DNA of 64,000 bases. Source: an uncultured Lachnospiraceae bacterium. GTDB lineage: Bacteria > Bacillota > Clostridia > Lachnospirales > Lachnospiraceae. The position numbers were made by a program, and so were the translations under genes. Of this stretch, positions 52,539-61,133 are shown piece after piece (the stretch's first letter is position 1; each line of letters opens with the position of its first letter). The stretch is from NCBI GenBank assembly GCA_910579685.1, contig CAJTVN010000009.1, forward strand, positions 56,285 through 120,284, given 5' to 3'. A model generated the notes under the pieces. It made no database searches. It was not told the DNA's origin and saw only the letters and a program-made list of their open reading frames with translations.

Positions 52539-52662
52539 TAATTATTTTATATCAAAGTCGTAAGAAAATCTACCTTCCGGAAAGAAATCGGGAAAGAAGT
52601 ATGGAAATTTTCTGACAGACATGGTAACATATCGGAAGAAAACAGCAAAGGAGCGCTAAATT

Positions 52663-53754
52663 ATGTCTAAAATTATTCTGACCGGCGACAGACCCACCGG
52701 CCCTCTCCATATCGGGCACTATGCGGGATCCATCCGCAGAAGGGTGGAGCTGCAGAATTCCGGTGAATACGATAAAATCTATATCATGATCGCAGATGCC
52801 CAGGCTCTTACGGACAATGCGGAGAATCCCGAGAAGGTGCGTCAGAACATTATCGAGGTGGCCCTGGACTATCTCTCCTGCGGTCTTGACCCGGAGAAAT
52901 CCACTCTGCTGATCCAGTCCCAGATCCCGGAACTGTGCGAATTATCCTTTTATTATATGAATCTTGTCACCGTTTCAAGACTTCAGCGCAACCCCACGGT
53001 AAAATCCGAGATTCAGATGCGGAACTTTGAGGCCAGCATCCCGGTTGGATTTTTCACCTATCCCATCAGCCAGGCAGCCGACATCACCGCCTTTGCGGCC
53101 ACAACCGTTCCCGTGGGCGAGGATCAGCTTCCCATGATCGAACAGACCAAGGAGATCGTGCGCAAGTTCAACTCCGTTTACGGGAACACCCTGGTGGAGC
53201 CCGACGCCCTTCTTTCCGCCAACAAATCCTGTCTGCGCCTTCCCGGCACGGACGGAAAGGCCAAAATGAGCAAATCCCTGCACAACTGCATCTATCTGTC
53301 TGATTCCGAGGAGGATGTGCGCAAAAAAGTAATGTCCATGTTCACCGACCCGAACCATCTGCAGGTTTCCGATCCGGGACAGGTGGAAGGCAATCCCGTA
53401 TTTATCTATCTGGAAGCCTTCTGCAGGGACGGGCTGTTTGCCGAGTACCTTCCGGAATATGCAAATCTGGAGGAATTGAAGGCCCACTATACAAGGGGCG
53501 GCCTCGGGGACGTGAAGGTAAAGAAGTTCCTGAACAACGTGCTCTTGGAGGAGCTCTCTCCCATCCGAAACAGAAGGGCAAAATGGGAGAAGGACATTCC
53601 CGCCGTCTACGAGATCCTGCAAAAGGGCAGCATCGCCGCAAGAGAGGCCGCCGCAAAGACGCTCGCAGATGTGAAGGCGTCCATGAAGATCAACTATTTC
53701 GACGACAAAGAGCTGATCGCCGGACAGGCCATGAAATACCAGAAAGAAGAATAA
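52663..53754 (+). CDS. trpS: Tryptophanyl-tRNA synthetase
   Basis: 363 residues, class I synthetase. HIGHYAG near residue 17 and KMSKS (AKMSKSLHN) near residue 203; GDRPTGPLHIGH is the ATP-binding start. Longer than the 330-residue E. coli enzyme. An AAAGGAG site precedes the ATG. No T-box leader is seen in the short upstream gap shared with the divergent ktrB gene. Confidence 0.97.
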   Translation: MSKIILTGDRPTGPLHIGHYAGSIRRRVELQNSGEYDKIYIMIADAQALTDNAENPEKVRQNIIEVALDYLSCGLDPEKSTLLIQSQIPELCELSFYYMNLVTVSRLQRNPTVKSEIQMRNFEASIPVGFFTYPISQAADITAFAATTVPVGEDQLPMIEQTKEIVRKFNSVYGNTLVEPDALLSANKSCLRLPGTDGKAKMSKSLHNCIYLSDSEEDVRKKVMSMFTDPNHLQVSDPGQVEGNPVFIYLEAFCRDGLFAEYLPEYANLEELKAHYTRGGLGDVKVKKFLNNVLLEELSPIRNRRAKWEKDIPAVYEILQKGSIAAREAAAKTLADVKASMKINYFDDKELIAGQAMKYQKEE

Positions 53755-53773
53755 GGAAGAAACAACTTAAGGC

Positions 53774-53793
53774 CCCGGGATGAAATTCCCGGG
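53774..53793. terminator. Hairpin between trpS and the LytTR regulator gene
   Basis: CCCGGGA-tgaaat-TCCCGGG, 7-bp stem after trpS, convergent to the regulator gene. No T run follows directly, so the terminator call is tentative. Confidence 0.4.
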
Positions 53794-53873
53794 TCCGTCC
53801 ATGCAGGCGGCGATTTTTCCGTCGTCCCTGCGGCATTCTTTTGTGTGACTTTCTCTCCCGCACGCTCTTCTTA

Positions 53874-54608
53874 TCACAAAAACCGCCTCTTGATTTCCTC
53901 ATATTTTTCCTGCGTAATCAGGGCGTCCTGTTTCAGATCCTTAAAGGTGACAATATAAGTCCACCTTCCGTAGGGCTCGATCTTCCGGATCTGGGAGACA
54001 TTGATAATATAGGATTTATGGCTCCTCATAAACTGCTGCGGATCCAGCTTCTCTTCAATCTCCCCCAGTCCCGCTGAGGTGGAAAAGCTGTCCTTCGCTG
54101 TGTAGATCACGGTACTGCCCTCCTCCCGCTGAACCAGGATAATGTCCCTGATATCCACAAAGCTCATGCTTTCTCTGCCTTTTACCAGCAGCTTTTCCAG
54201 CCCCTTCTCATACTTCACGATCCGTTCAAGCGGCTCGGCCTCCTTCTGTCTGGAAAGATCGAGAATCCGCTGCAGTGTCTGGTTCACCCGCTCCACGTTA
54301 AAGGGCTTTAGCAGGTAATCAAAGGCATACACCTCGAAGGCGTTTGACATGTATTCGGCATGGGCCGTGGCAAAAATAATTTTGGTCTTTGGGTTTACAT
54401 CCGCTATTATTTTAGCGCAGTCCAGCCCGCTTGCGCCGCTTATTTCGATATCAAGAAAGACCACGTCCGGTTTGGTCCGGTGGAAGAGGGTGACGGCATC
54501 CGTCAGGTTATCCGCCTCCCCCGCCACCTGGAACTCTTTGTTCTTTTCGACTATCTTTCGAAGCAGGAGCCGGATCCCGCTCTCATCTTCTACCAGTAAT
54601 ACCTTCAT
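53874..54608 (-). CDS. LytTR-type response regulator
   Basis: 244 residues: receiver domain (MKVLLVEDESGIRLL; phospho-acceptor Asp in VVFLDIEISG; Lys in YLLKPF) followed by a LytTR DNA-binding domain (MRSHKSYIINVSQIRKIEPY). LytTR regulators in Gram-positives are usually paired with sensor kinases of the AgrC/LytS type; the Spo0B-like kinase at 56612 is the best partner nearby. The start at 54608 is by homology; the longer reading adds a non-homologous head. Overlaps the preceding small gene by 26 nt. Confidence 0.9.
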   Translation of the reverse strand: MKVLLVEDESGIRLLLRKIVEKNKEFQVAGEADNLTDAVTLFHRTKPDVVFLDIEISGASGLDCAKIIADVNPKTKIIFATAHAEYMSNAFEVYAFDYLLKPFNVERVNQTLQRILDLSRQKEAEPLERIVKYEKGLEKLLVKGRESMSFVDIRDIILVQREEGSTVIYTAKDSFSTSAGLGEIEEKLDPQQFMRSHKSYIINVSQIRKIEPYGRWTYIVTFKDLKQDALITQEKYEEIKRRFL

Positions 54609-55020
54609 GTTTCCTTCGTCTCCTGCATGCGGGGGGGCCCAGCACAATGCTCATGGCAACCGCTTTCTGCAGCCCCTGCGCTGTAAATCCAGCGCTGTTT
54701 TCCTTTTTTTCCCGTGATGTTCCTTCTGTCTGCGAGGGCTTTTCCATCCGGGCAGACCCTGCTTTTTCCTCAAAAGCTCCATCCTCCCCGGATGGCTCAC
54801 TTGCTTCTGCCGCCTGTTCCTCTTCGGAGTCTTCTTCCATTCCGGAGGGCTGCGGCCGCTCTGTGCTCTTTTTATGCTTTATCCAGTAATGATTCTGCAG
54901 GCTGGCAATCAGATCTCCTCCCGGTAAGCCTTCCATGGACTGTTTTACCACGAAGCTCGTGAAATTGGGAGACGGCATATTCTGCAGACTGAAACGAAAT
55001 CCCTTTTTACTCACTGACAT
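54583..55020 (-). CDS. Small protein of unknown function in the flotillin operon
   Basis: 145 residues, not recognised. The N-terminal 45 residues (around FTSFVVKQSMEGLPGGDLIA) and the C-terminal 30 (AQGLQKAVAMSIVLGPPACRRR) look conserved, joined by a Glu/Ser-rich flexible middle. It overlaps floA at its start (14 nt) and the LytTR gene at its end (26 nt), which argues that it is real and translated with both. No membrane segment. Confidence 0.65.
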   Translation of the reverse strand: MSVSKKGFRFSLQNMPSPNFTSFVVKQSMEGLPGGDLIASLQNHYWIKHKKSTERPQPSGMEEDSEEEQAAEASEPSGEDGAFEEKAGSARMEKPSQTEGTSREKKENSAGFTAQGLQKAVAMSIVLGPPACRRRRKHEGITGRR

Positions 55021-55975
55021 CCTCTCCGATCTTTTCCTGCTTTACCTCGCCGATCTTTTCACGCATAAGTGTATCCGCTTTGATATTCTGCAGGTCGTAA
55101 TAGTCCATCACGCTCATCTTGCCTTCCCTGAGCGCAAAGGCCAGAGCCTTGGGAACCTCGGCCTCGGCTTCCACCACGTAAGCGCGCATTTCCTGCTCTT
55201 TTGCAACGGCCATGGCCCTTCTCTCCTCCGCCTTGGCCTGGGCAATGTTCTTGTCCGCTTCCGCCTGAAGGCTCTGCAGCTGTGCGCCGATGTTGCGGCC
55301 CACATCGATGTCAGCCACGTCGATGGACAGAATCTCAAAAGCCGTTCCGGAATCCAGTCCCTTGCTCAGCACCAGCTTGGAGATATCGTCGGGATTTTCC
55401 AGGACCTCCTTGTGGGAAGCGGCGGAACCCACCGTGGTGACAATACCCTCGCCGATTCTCGCAAGAACCGTCTCCTCACCGGCGCCGCCCACCAGCCTTT
55501 CCAGGTCGGCCCGCACCGTGACTCTGGCCTTGACCAGCAGCTCGATGCCGTCCTTGGCAACCGCAGACACATTAGGAGTCTGAATCACCTTGGGATTCAC
55601 GCTCATCCGCACCGCTTCCAGCACGTTTCTCCCCGCAAGATCAATGGCAGCCGCCTTCTCAAAGGGAAGTTCGATCCCCGCTCTTTCCGCCGCAATCAGC
55701 GCATCCACCACGCTGTCAATGTTTCCCCCTGCCAGATAGTGGGCCTCGAGCTGATTCACGTTCACGTTAAGCCCCGCCTTGGTGGCCTTAATCAGGGGGA
55801 TCACGATCTTGGAGGGCACTACTCTTCGAAGACGCATACCTACCAGATTAAAGATACTCACCTTCACGTTTGCCGCCAGGGAGGAAATCCACAGTCCCAC
55901 GGGAACAAACACAAAGAACAAAACGATCAGTAAGCCGATCACTCCTATCAATATAATCAAACCCATATTTTCCAT
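55007..55975 (-). CDS. floA: Flotillin-like membrane microdomain protein FloA
   Basis: 322 residues. A hydrophobic N-terminal hairpin (LIILIGVIGLLIVLFFVFVPVG) anchors the protein on the inner face of the membrane, followed by an SPFH domain and a charged coiled-coil part (AEADKNIAQAKAEERRAMA). FloA organises membrane rafts with NfeD proteins. Follows nfeD by 28 nt, the usual pairing. Confidence 0.95.
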   Translation of the reverse strand: MENMGLIILIGVIGLLIVLFFVFVPVGLWISSLAANVKVSIFNLVGMRLRRVVPSKIVIPLIKATKAGLNVNVNQLEAHYLAGGNIDSVVDALIAAERAGIELPFEKAAAIDLAGRNVLEAVRMSVNPKVIQTPNVSAVAKDGIELLVKARVTVRADLERLVGGAGEETVLARIGEGIVTTVGSAASHKEVLENPDDISKLVLSKGLDSGTAFEILSIDVADIDVGRNIGAQLQSLQAEADKNIAQAKAEERRAMAVAKEQEMRAYVVEAEAEVPKALAFALREGKMSVMDYYDLQNIKADTLMREKIGEVKQEKIGEDVSE

Positions 55976-56003
55976 CTAAGTAACCTCCTAATAATTTTGT
56001 CTC

Positions 56004-56489
56004 TCAGGACTTTAATTCTTTTACGATCAGCCTGGATCCCTTCACCTTATTTATGACAAGGGCAGTGCCTTTGTCTATGTAGGTTCCCTCCGATATGACA
56101 TCGAGAACCACTCCGTCAAAGTCTCCCATGCCGCTTGGCCGCAGATCCGTGGCCGCCGTTCCTTTTTTTCCAAGGAGATATTCCAGATCCTTGGAGCTGA
56201 TATAACCCTGTTCCGCTTTCTGCTCTTCCTTCAGGATGATCGGCGACCTGAGTTTTCCCTTTGACAAAAGCCACAGCAGCACCGCAAACATGATACCCAG
56301 AAGCGCCAGGACAATCAAGGTGATAATGATTCCCTCCTCAACGCTGTCCGCCGCCAGAAGCACTCCGATCACCAGACAGATAATGCCGCTGATTCCGGGC
56401 AGGGAAAATCCGGGCACCACCATTTCAATTCCCAGAAGCACAAATCCTGCAACCAGCAGAACAATCGCAACAATTGATAGTATCTCCAC
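56004..56489 (-). CDS. NfeD-family membrane protein
   Basis: 161 residues, short NfeD form without protease domain: three or four membrane segments (MVVPGFSLPGISGIICLVIG) then a C-terminal OB-fold (GKKGTAATDLRPSGMGDFDG). Acts with flotillin in membrane microdomains. Start is GTG at 56489 with GGAGG upstream. Confidence 0.92.
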   Translation of the reverse strand: MEILSIVAIVLLVAGFVLLGIEMVVPGFSLPGISGIICLVIGVLLAADSVEEGIIITLIVLALLGIMFAVLLWLLSKGKLRSPIILKEEQKAEQGYISSKDLEYLLGKKGTAATDLRPSGMGDFDGVVLDVISEGTYIDKGTALVINKVKGSRLIVKELKS

Positions 56490-56611
56490 TTTTCTCCTCC
56501 TTTCAGTCTGTTCCTGCAGGAAACCTTTTCCGCTCCCTGTTGTTATCTGAACTATACACCGAAAACGCTTCCTCTGAAATACCTAATCCACCAAATATAC
56601 ATTTTGCCACC

Positions 56612-57442
56612 TCAACTGTCATCCCGCTTTTTGGGAAGGCATATTTCAAAGCTTGTCCTCGTCTCATCAGACCTAAGACGGATTTCTCCCCCCGCCTCCT
56701 TCACGATACTCCGGACAATATAAAGTCCCATTCCGTGTCCCTCCTCCTTTTTGGATGAAACGCCCATGCGGAAAATCTCGGACTGCATATCCGCAGGGAT
56801 GGCCGGACCGTTGTTGCTCACCGCAAAACGGTAGAAGGCCTCGTCCTCGGACATTTCCAGGACGATCTTCTTCTCCTGCTTCTTCGTTTCCGAGAGAATA
56901 TAAATACTGTTGTCTATGAGATTCGCAAGAATTTTGCACAGATTCCAGGGCTCTATGGGAAGAGCGGAGAGCTCCGAGCGGATCTCCGGGTAGAAATCAA
57001 TCTTCTCCCGCTCCGCTGCCTCCATCTTCACCTGCAGAAGGGCGTTTACCGCAGGCTGCGAGGTCCTGAGCGCCCGGCTTACCTTCATGATATCCTTAAA
57101 GACCGGCGACAGATAGCCCTTTGCCTCCTCGTACTCCCCAAGCTCCATGAGCCCGTAAATTACCTGGAAATGATTCAGATAGTCGTGGCGCTGGGCCCGC
57201 AGCGTCGCATTGAGACGCTCCAGATTGTGGAGGCTGTCCTCCAGTCCGTGATTCGTATCCTTCATCGCCAGATACAGGCCGCCGATTGTCACGACATTAC
57301 ACAGAAGCATCAGGGAAATTGCCACATAAAGGCTCAGGTTAACTCCGTTCAGCCTGGCAATCCCGATATAGATCCATATGCCCGTCCCGATCAAAAGCTG
57401 AACGCCATTTATTATGATTAATGACAGTGTTATTTTTTTCAT
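56612..57442 (-). CDS. Sensor histidine kinase, Spo0B/AgrC-like
   Basis: 276 residues: two membrane segments in the first 70 residues, then the phosphoacceptor helix LRAQRHDYLNHFQVIYGLMEL (H about residue 98) of the SpoB_a/DpiB type, and an HATPase_c domain with NLIDNSIY (N box) and GHGMGLYI (G box). Reads a membrane signal and should phosphorylate a response regulator; the LytTR protein encoded five genes down is the likely partner. Overlaps the upstream kinase gene by 4 nt. Confidence 0.87.
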   Translation of the reverse strand: MKKITLSLIIINGVQLLIGTGIWIYIGIARLNGVNLSLYVAISLMLLCNVVTIGGLYLAMKDTNHGLEDSLHNLERLNATLRAQRHDYLNHFQVIYGLMELGEYEEAKGYLSPVFKDIMKVSRALRTSQPAVNALLQVKMEAAEREKIDFYPEIRSELSALPIEPWNLCKILANLIDNSIYILSETKKQEKKIVLEMSEDEAFYRFAVSNNGPAIPADMQSEIFRMGVSSKKEEGHGMGLYIVRSIVKEAGGEIRLRSDETRTSFEICLPKKRDDS

Positions 57443-59067
57443 AGAACCGCCGCACCCTTCTCTCTGCCTTCCGTTCTCATCAGCCGGATCACAAACAGCG
57501 TGCTCACCACAAGATTCACCGGCTTCTCCAGAAAGAGGGCGCCGCCGTGAAGCTCCACGATCTTTTTTGCAACGGCAAGGCCAAGACCCGAGCCCTGCCT
57601 GTTATTTCTGGAATCGTCTCCCACGGTAAAGGGCTCAAAAAGATTTTCCCGGATCTCTTGCGGGATCCCGACGCCGTTGTCTCCGATTTCAATGCGGATA
57701 CTCCTCTCCGTCTGCTGAAGGGTGACATATATCGTGGTTCCTTTGGGATTATGCTTGAGGGCGTTGGAAAAAATATTGTCAAATACCCTGCGCATCTGCA
57801 CGCCGTCAAAGCTGTACTCCGCACTCTGTTCCGGAATCTCAGCCTCCAGCCGAAAGCCCATCAGATCAATTTCATCATATTTAAATGCCAGATATTCCCG
57901 GATAAATTCCGTGAGATCCTGCTTTTCCTTTACCAGACGGAATTCCGGGTGTTCCAGCTTGCCATACTCGTAGAAGGTATTGATCAGCTCCGTGAGATCC
58001 TCTGTCTTCGTGAAAATCGTGTTCAGATAATGCTTCTGGGTGGCCGGGCTTGTGAGTCCGTCGGAGACGGCCTTGGCATATCCCCGGATCACGGTGATGG
58101 GCGTTTTCAGGTCATGGGAAATATCCGCAAGCATTTTCTGCTTCTCCATGATCAGCTTTTCCTTGGAGGCCTCGCTCTTGCGAAGCAGGCCGCACATCCG
58201 GTTAAAGCTGTTGAAAATCGCCTCAAACTCTCTCGGCCCCTTATAGCTGATCTTGGTGTCGCGGTTTCCTCCGGCCAGGGCGAGGATTCCCTCGTTGAGC
58301 ATATCCAGAGGCTCCTGCACCTTCCTGCGCATCCGGATGGTGAAAAACAGCAGCGTGAAGATGTAGGTACAGACATACACGGGAACGAAAACCTTCCACA
58401 GGGCGGAAAGCCTCCTGTATTTTTTACCGTCCATCTTTTTTACATACATGACGAGGATTCTCTTCCCCCTGCCCTGCTCCTCGAATTCGTGCCTGTAGAC
58501 GGAATACCTGGCATGGGACTGGCGCGTGAGAAGCTCAAGCTGGCGCCGGGTGAGCTGTCGCCTCTCCCAGCCAAGGCTGCTGTCCATCACGCACAGCTCC
58601 TCGTCCAGAACCATGTAGGAAACATCCTCCTGATAGCCCGTATCCTCCTCTTTTCTGACGCAGCGAATCAGAGTCCGCTTCTCTCCGTCCTGTGTCATAT
58701 ACTCAGAAGACTGGTAAAAATAGGGCGTGTTGTATTCCGGTATAAACTCCAGCTCCTGCGGCGTGTATTCCAGCCGCTGCCCCTCATAGTCCGAATAGAG
58801 CAGATGCCCCTCGCAATCCAATATCTCAAAACCGCCCTCTGATCCCAGAAGCTTTTTCAGCGTGAGGCTTTCATACTCTCCGCTCTCCAAAAGCTCCCTT
58901 CCTCCCAGAGGCCGGTTCATTTTTGGCGGCTGGATGATGGTCTTCTCCACAAATACCCTGCCGAAATAGATGAGCATCATCAGCACCACCATTACCAGCG
59001 TATATATAATATAGTTTTTGATCAGAAGTACGTACAGACTCCTGTCCTTTCCTTTAAAGCTTTTCAA
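57439..59067 (-). CDS. Sensor histidine kinase, HAMP/HisKA type
   Basis: 542 residues. One membrane segment near residue 13-37, an extracytoplasmic sensor region of about 200 residues, a second segment near residue 230-250, HAMP-like linker, HisKA with phosphoacceptor in ISHDLKTPIT, and HATPase_c (NALKHNPKG; GSGLGLAVAKK). Encoded right after its OmpR-type partner with 14-nt overlap. Signal unknown. Confidence 0.92.
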   Translation of the reverse strand: MKSFKGKDRSLYVLLIKNYIIYTLVMVVLMMLIYFGRVFVEKTIIQPPKMNRPLGGRELLESGEYESLTLKKLLGSEGGFEILDCEGHLLYSDYEGQRLEYTPQELEFIPEYNTPYFYQSSEYMTQDGEKRTLIRCVRKEEDTGYQEDVSYMVLDEELCVMDSSLGWERRQLTRRQLELLTRQSHARYSVYRHEFEEQGRGKRILVMYVKKMDGKKYRRLSALWKVFVPVYVCTYIFTLLFFTIRMRRKVQEPLDMLNEGILALAGGNRDTKISYKGPREFEAIFNSFNRMCGLLRKSEASKEKLIMEKQKMLADISHDLKTPITVIRGYAKAVSDGLTSPATQKHYLNTIFTKTEDLTELINTFYEYGKLEHPEFRLVKEKQDLTEFIREYLAFKYDEIDLMGFRLEAEIPEQSAEYSFDGVQMRRVFDNIFSNALKHNPKGTTIYVTLQQTERSIRIEIGDNGVGIPQEIRENLFEPFTVGDDSRNNRQGSGLGLAVAKKIVELHGGALFLEKPVNLVVSTLFVIRLMRTEGREKGAAVL

Positions 59068-59761
59068 TTTTGTATCCTATGCCTCTGATATTTTTGATGT
59101 ATTTGGGCTCTCTGGGATTATCCTCAATCTTGTCCCGCAGATTGGAAATATGAACCATCAGCGTATTGTCGTCGTTTACATAGCTCTCCCCGCTGACTGC
59201 CTGGTAGATCTGCATCTTGGTGAATACCTTTCCGGGAGATTTCATGAAGAGTACCATCATCTTGTATTCCGTGGGCGTGATCATGATCACGGTATCGCCC
59301 TTTTTCAGTGTCACTTCCTCCTCGTCCAGCGTGAGATCTCCCACCCTGAGAATGCGTTTCCCCTTTGCCTCTCCCGCATCCACCTGGCTTCCCAGGCTGT
59401 AATATCTTCTGATATTGGACTTGATCCTGGCAATCAGCTCAAGCGGGTTAAAGGGCTTGGTCAGATAATCGTCTGCGCCGAGATCCAGCCCAAGAATCTT
59501 GTCGCTGTCAAGGTTTTTGGCAGACAGTATGACGATGGGAATGTTGCTGTCCTCCCTTATTTTCTTGATCAGGTCGTAACCGTTCATTTTGGGAAGCATG
59601 ATATCCACAACCGCAAGATCAATCTTTTCCTTATGCGTTTCCTCGTAAGCGATCAGTCCGTCCTGTGCCAGAACCACCTCGTATCCCTCGTTTTCCAGAT
59701 ATAACTTTATAAATTCCGCAATGTCTTTGTCGTCTTCCGCTACCAGTATTTTGTATTTCAT
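59054..59761 (-). CDS. OmpR/PhoB-type response regulator
   Basis: 235 residues. Receiver domain (KILVAEDDKDIAEFI; Asp in VVDIMLPKMNG; Lys in YLTKPF) and winged-helix effector domain (TPTEYKMMVLFMKSPGKVFT). First gene of the signalling run. Controlled, by position, from the promoter at 59882-59909. Targets unknown. Confidence 0.94.
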   Translation of the reverse strand: MKYKILVAEDDKDIAEFIKLYLENEGYEVVLAQDGLIAYEETHKEKIDLAVVDIMLPKMNGYDLIKKIREDSNIPIVILSAKNLDSDKILGLDLGADDYLTKPFNPLELIARIKSNIRRYYSLGSQVDAGEAKGKRILRVGDLTLDEEEVTLKKGDTVIMITPTEYKMMVLFMKSPGKVFTKMQIYQAVSGESYVNDDNTLMVHISNLRDKIEDNPREPKYIKNIRGIGYKIEKL

Positions 59762-59881
59762 GATCTACACTCTTCTCTCCTTGTCCATTCGAATTTTAGC
59801 CGTTATAGTGTCTCGTCCTGATTACAATACGTTTCCGGGGAAATAAATATATGGTACTTTTCTCCTCTTTTTAACTATTTT

Positions 59882-59909
59882 ATCATAACATAGGATAACT
59901 TTTTGGTAA
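59882..59909 (-). promoter_or_regulatory. Possible promoter of the OmpR-type two-component unit
   Basis: Minus strand -35 TTACCA (59904-59909), 16-nt spacer, -10 TATGAT (59882-59887). The leader is about 115 nt. Modest match. Confidence 0.45.
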
Positions 59910-59926
59910 ACCTATATTATTGTACA

Positions 59927-59957
59927 AAACAGGCGGCAGAATACCTGCCGCCTGTTT
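59927..59957 (-). terminator. Terminator after the coiled-coil gene
   Basis: AAACAGGCGGCAG-N5-CTGCCGCCTGTTT, a perfect 13-bp stem; the minus-strand copy ends in TTTTGT. Lies 38 nt after the stop of the coiled-coil gene, which separates that unit from the two-component genes. Confidence 0.9.
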
Positions 59958-59994
59958 CGAATTTTGGAAAAAAATATGTATCACCGCGGCATCC

Positions 59995-60951
59995 CTACAA
60001 TACCGCATCCACAGCCGCTCCCTTGATATCCTCCTCCAGAAGCTTCATCTTGGTAACCATATCCTTGATCTCCTGCTGGATATCCGTCTTTACATCGTCA
60101 AGCTGCACGGTGTCCTGCGCAAGATCGGCGATGGCCTCGGTAAGCTCTTCCTGTTCTTCCTTCTTCTCCTTGAGCTTTTCCAGTTTCTCTTCCTGTTCCT
60201 TCTCTTCCTCTGCCTTCTTCTCTGCTTCCTCGGTCTTTTCCGCCATCTCCTCGTCGATGTGGTCTTTGGCCTCGTCCATCAGCATGCCGACGATCTCCTT
60301 GCTGGCCGCCTCCATGATTTTCTCAGCCTGCTTGCCCGCTCCCACCATGGGATCCTTCTTGAGGCGCTCCAGACGGGTGCCCCGGATGACGGCGTTTTCC
60401 GTGTCTATTTCCCCGCGCATCTCTTCGATCTGCTTCTCGTAAAACTGCGCATCCTGCTTCATTCCGAGAGAACGCTCCTGATACTCTGTCAGTCCCTGCG
60501 CCTTGATCCGCTCGATTTCCTCTCTCTCCTCCTGCGTCAGGGATACCTTCTTTCCCGGCGTCTGGGAATCTATCTCTTTTGCGAGAAGCTCCAGATCCTT
60601 CTGCTCCTTACTGTCCGCTTCCACCCCATAAGATTCCCGAAGCGCCTGCCTTGCATCCTCCATTTCCCTCACGGAGTCATCCGCCTGCCGGATATCGTTT
60701 TGAAGCCGGGCGATCTTATTCCTGCGCTCCTCCATATCCAAATCTATCTTTCTCTCATTTTCCCAGGTATCGCCCACGATCTGCATTGCTTTTTTCTGCG
60801 CCTGCTGCCTCTTTTGCGCAATGGGGTCAAAATTCTGGTTCATGCCGCCCGCAAAGACATTTTTCTTTCCGCACTCCTGCTGCTGCGCCCTGCCGTGCCT
60901 CTGGCTCCGGCTGGCGTCTCCCACAAATATAGACGTATTCTGTACCTTCAT
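59995..60951 (-). CDS. Coiled-coil protein of unknown function
   Basis: 318 residues, soluble, highly charged, long coiled coil from about residue 55 to 290 (Glu/Lys-rich, including a nearly pure acidic/basic stretch of about 50 residues near 240-290). The short N-terminus MKVQNTSIFVGDASR and the FAGGMNQNFDPIAQKRQQAQ segment look conserved. No known domain named. Start at 60951 has AAGGAG 8 nt upstream. It closes the PadR-HAAS unit, and its ATG overlaps the stop of a possible small gene. Confidence 0.7.
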   Translation of the reverse strand: MKVQNTSIFVGDASRSQRHGRAQQQECGKKNVFAGGMNQNFDPIAQKRQQAQKKAMQIVGDTWENERKIDLDMEERRNKIARLQNDIRQADDSVREMEDARQALRESYGVEADSKEQKDLELLAKEIDSQTPGKKVSLTQEEREEIERIKAQGLTEYQERSLGMKQDAQFYEKQIEEMRGEIDTENAVIRGTRLERLKKDPMVGAGKQAEKIMEAASKEIVGMLMDEAKDHIDEEMAEKTEEAEKKAEEEKEQEEKLEKLKEKKEEQEELTEAIADLAQDTVQLDDVKTDIQQEIKDMVTKMKLLEEDIKGAAVDAVL

Positions 60952-61133
60952 AGCTCCATCTCCTTTATGACAAGATAATCCTTTATCTTCATAGAGATTA
61001 TCGACAACTTTATTCCTTTCCATAAGGGGAATGCCGCGAAATGGACAAAATCTGTAATAAATCGAAATTTCCTAATATCCGGCCTCAAGATTGTAATCTT
61101 GATCCTCTCATCTTTTCCCTGTTCCATACTCAT
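60948..61133 (-). CDS. Possible small protein between HAAS and coiled-coil genes
   Basis: 61 residues, basic with a hydrophobic centre (FITDFVHFAAFPLWKGIKLS); no family recognised. It has a good site (GAGGAAGG) and starts with a 4-nt ATGA overlap with the HAAS gene stop, and ends with another ATGA overlap with the coiled-coil ATG. That placement suggests real translation, but chance cannot be excluded. Confidence 0.45.
   Translation of the reverse strand: MSMEQGKDERIKITILRPDIRKFRFITDFVHFAAFPLWKGIKLSIISMKIKDYLVIKEMEL

Noticed and set aside
52526..52662. T-box leader ahead of trpS
   Set aside because: The gap is only about 200 nt shared with a divergent gene and shows no T-box sequence (no TGGN-type bulge followed by a terminator).
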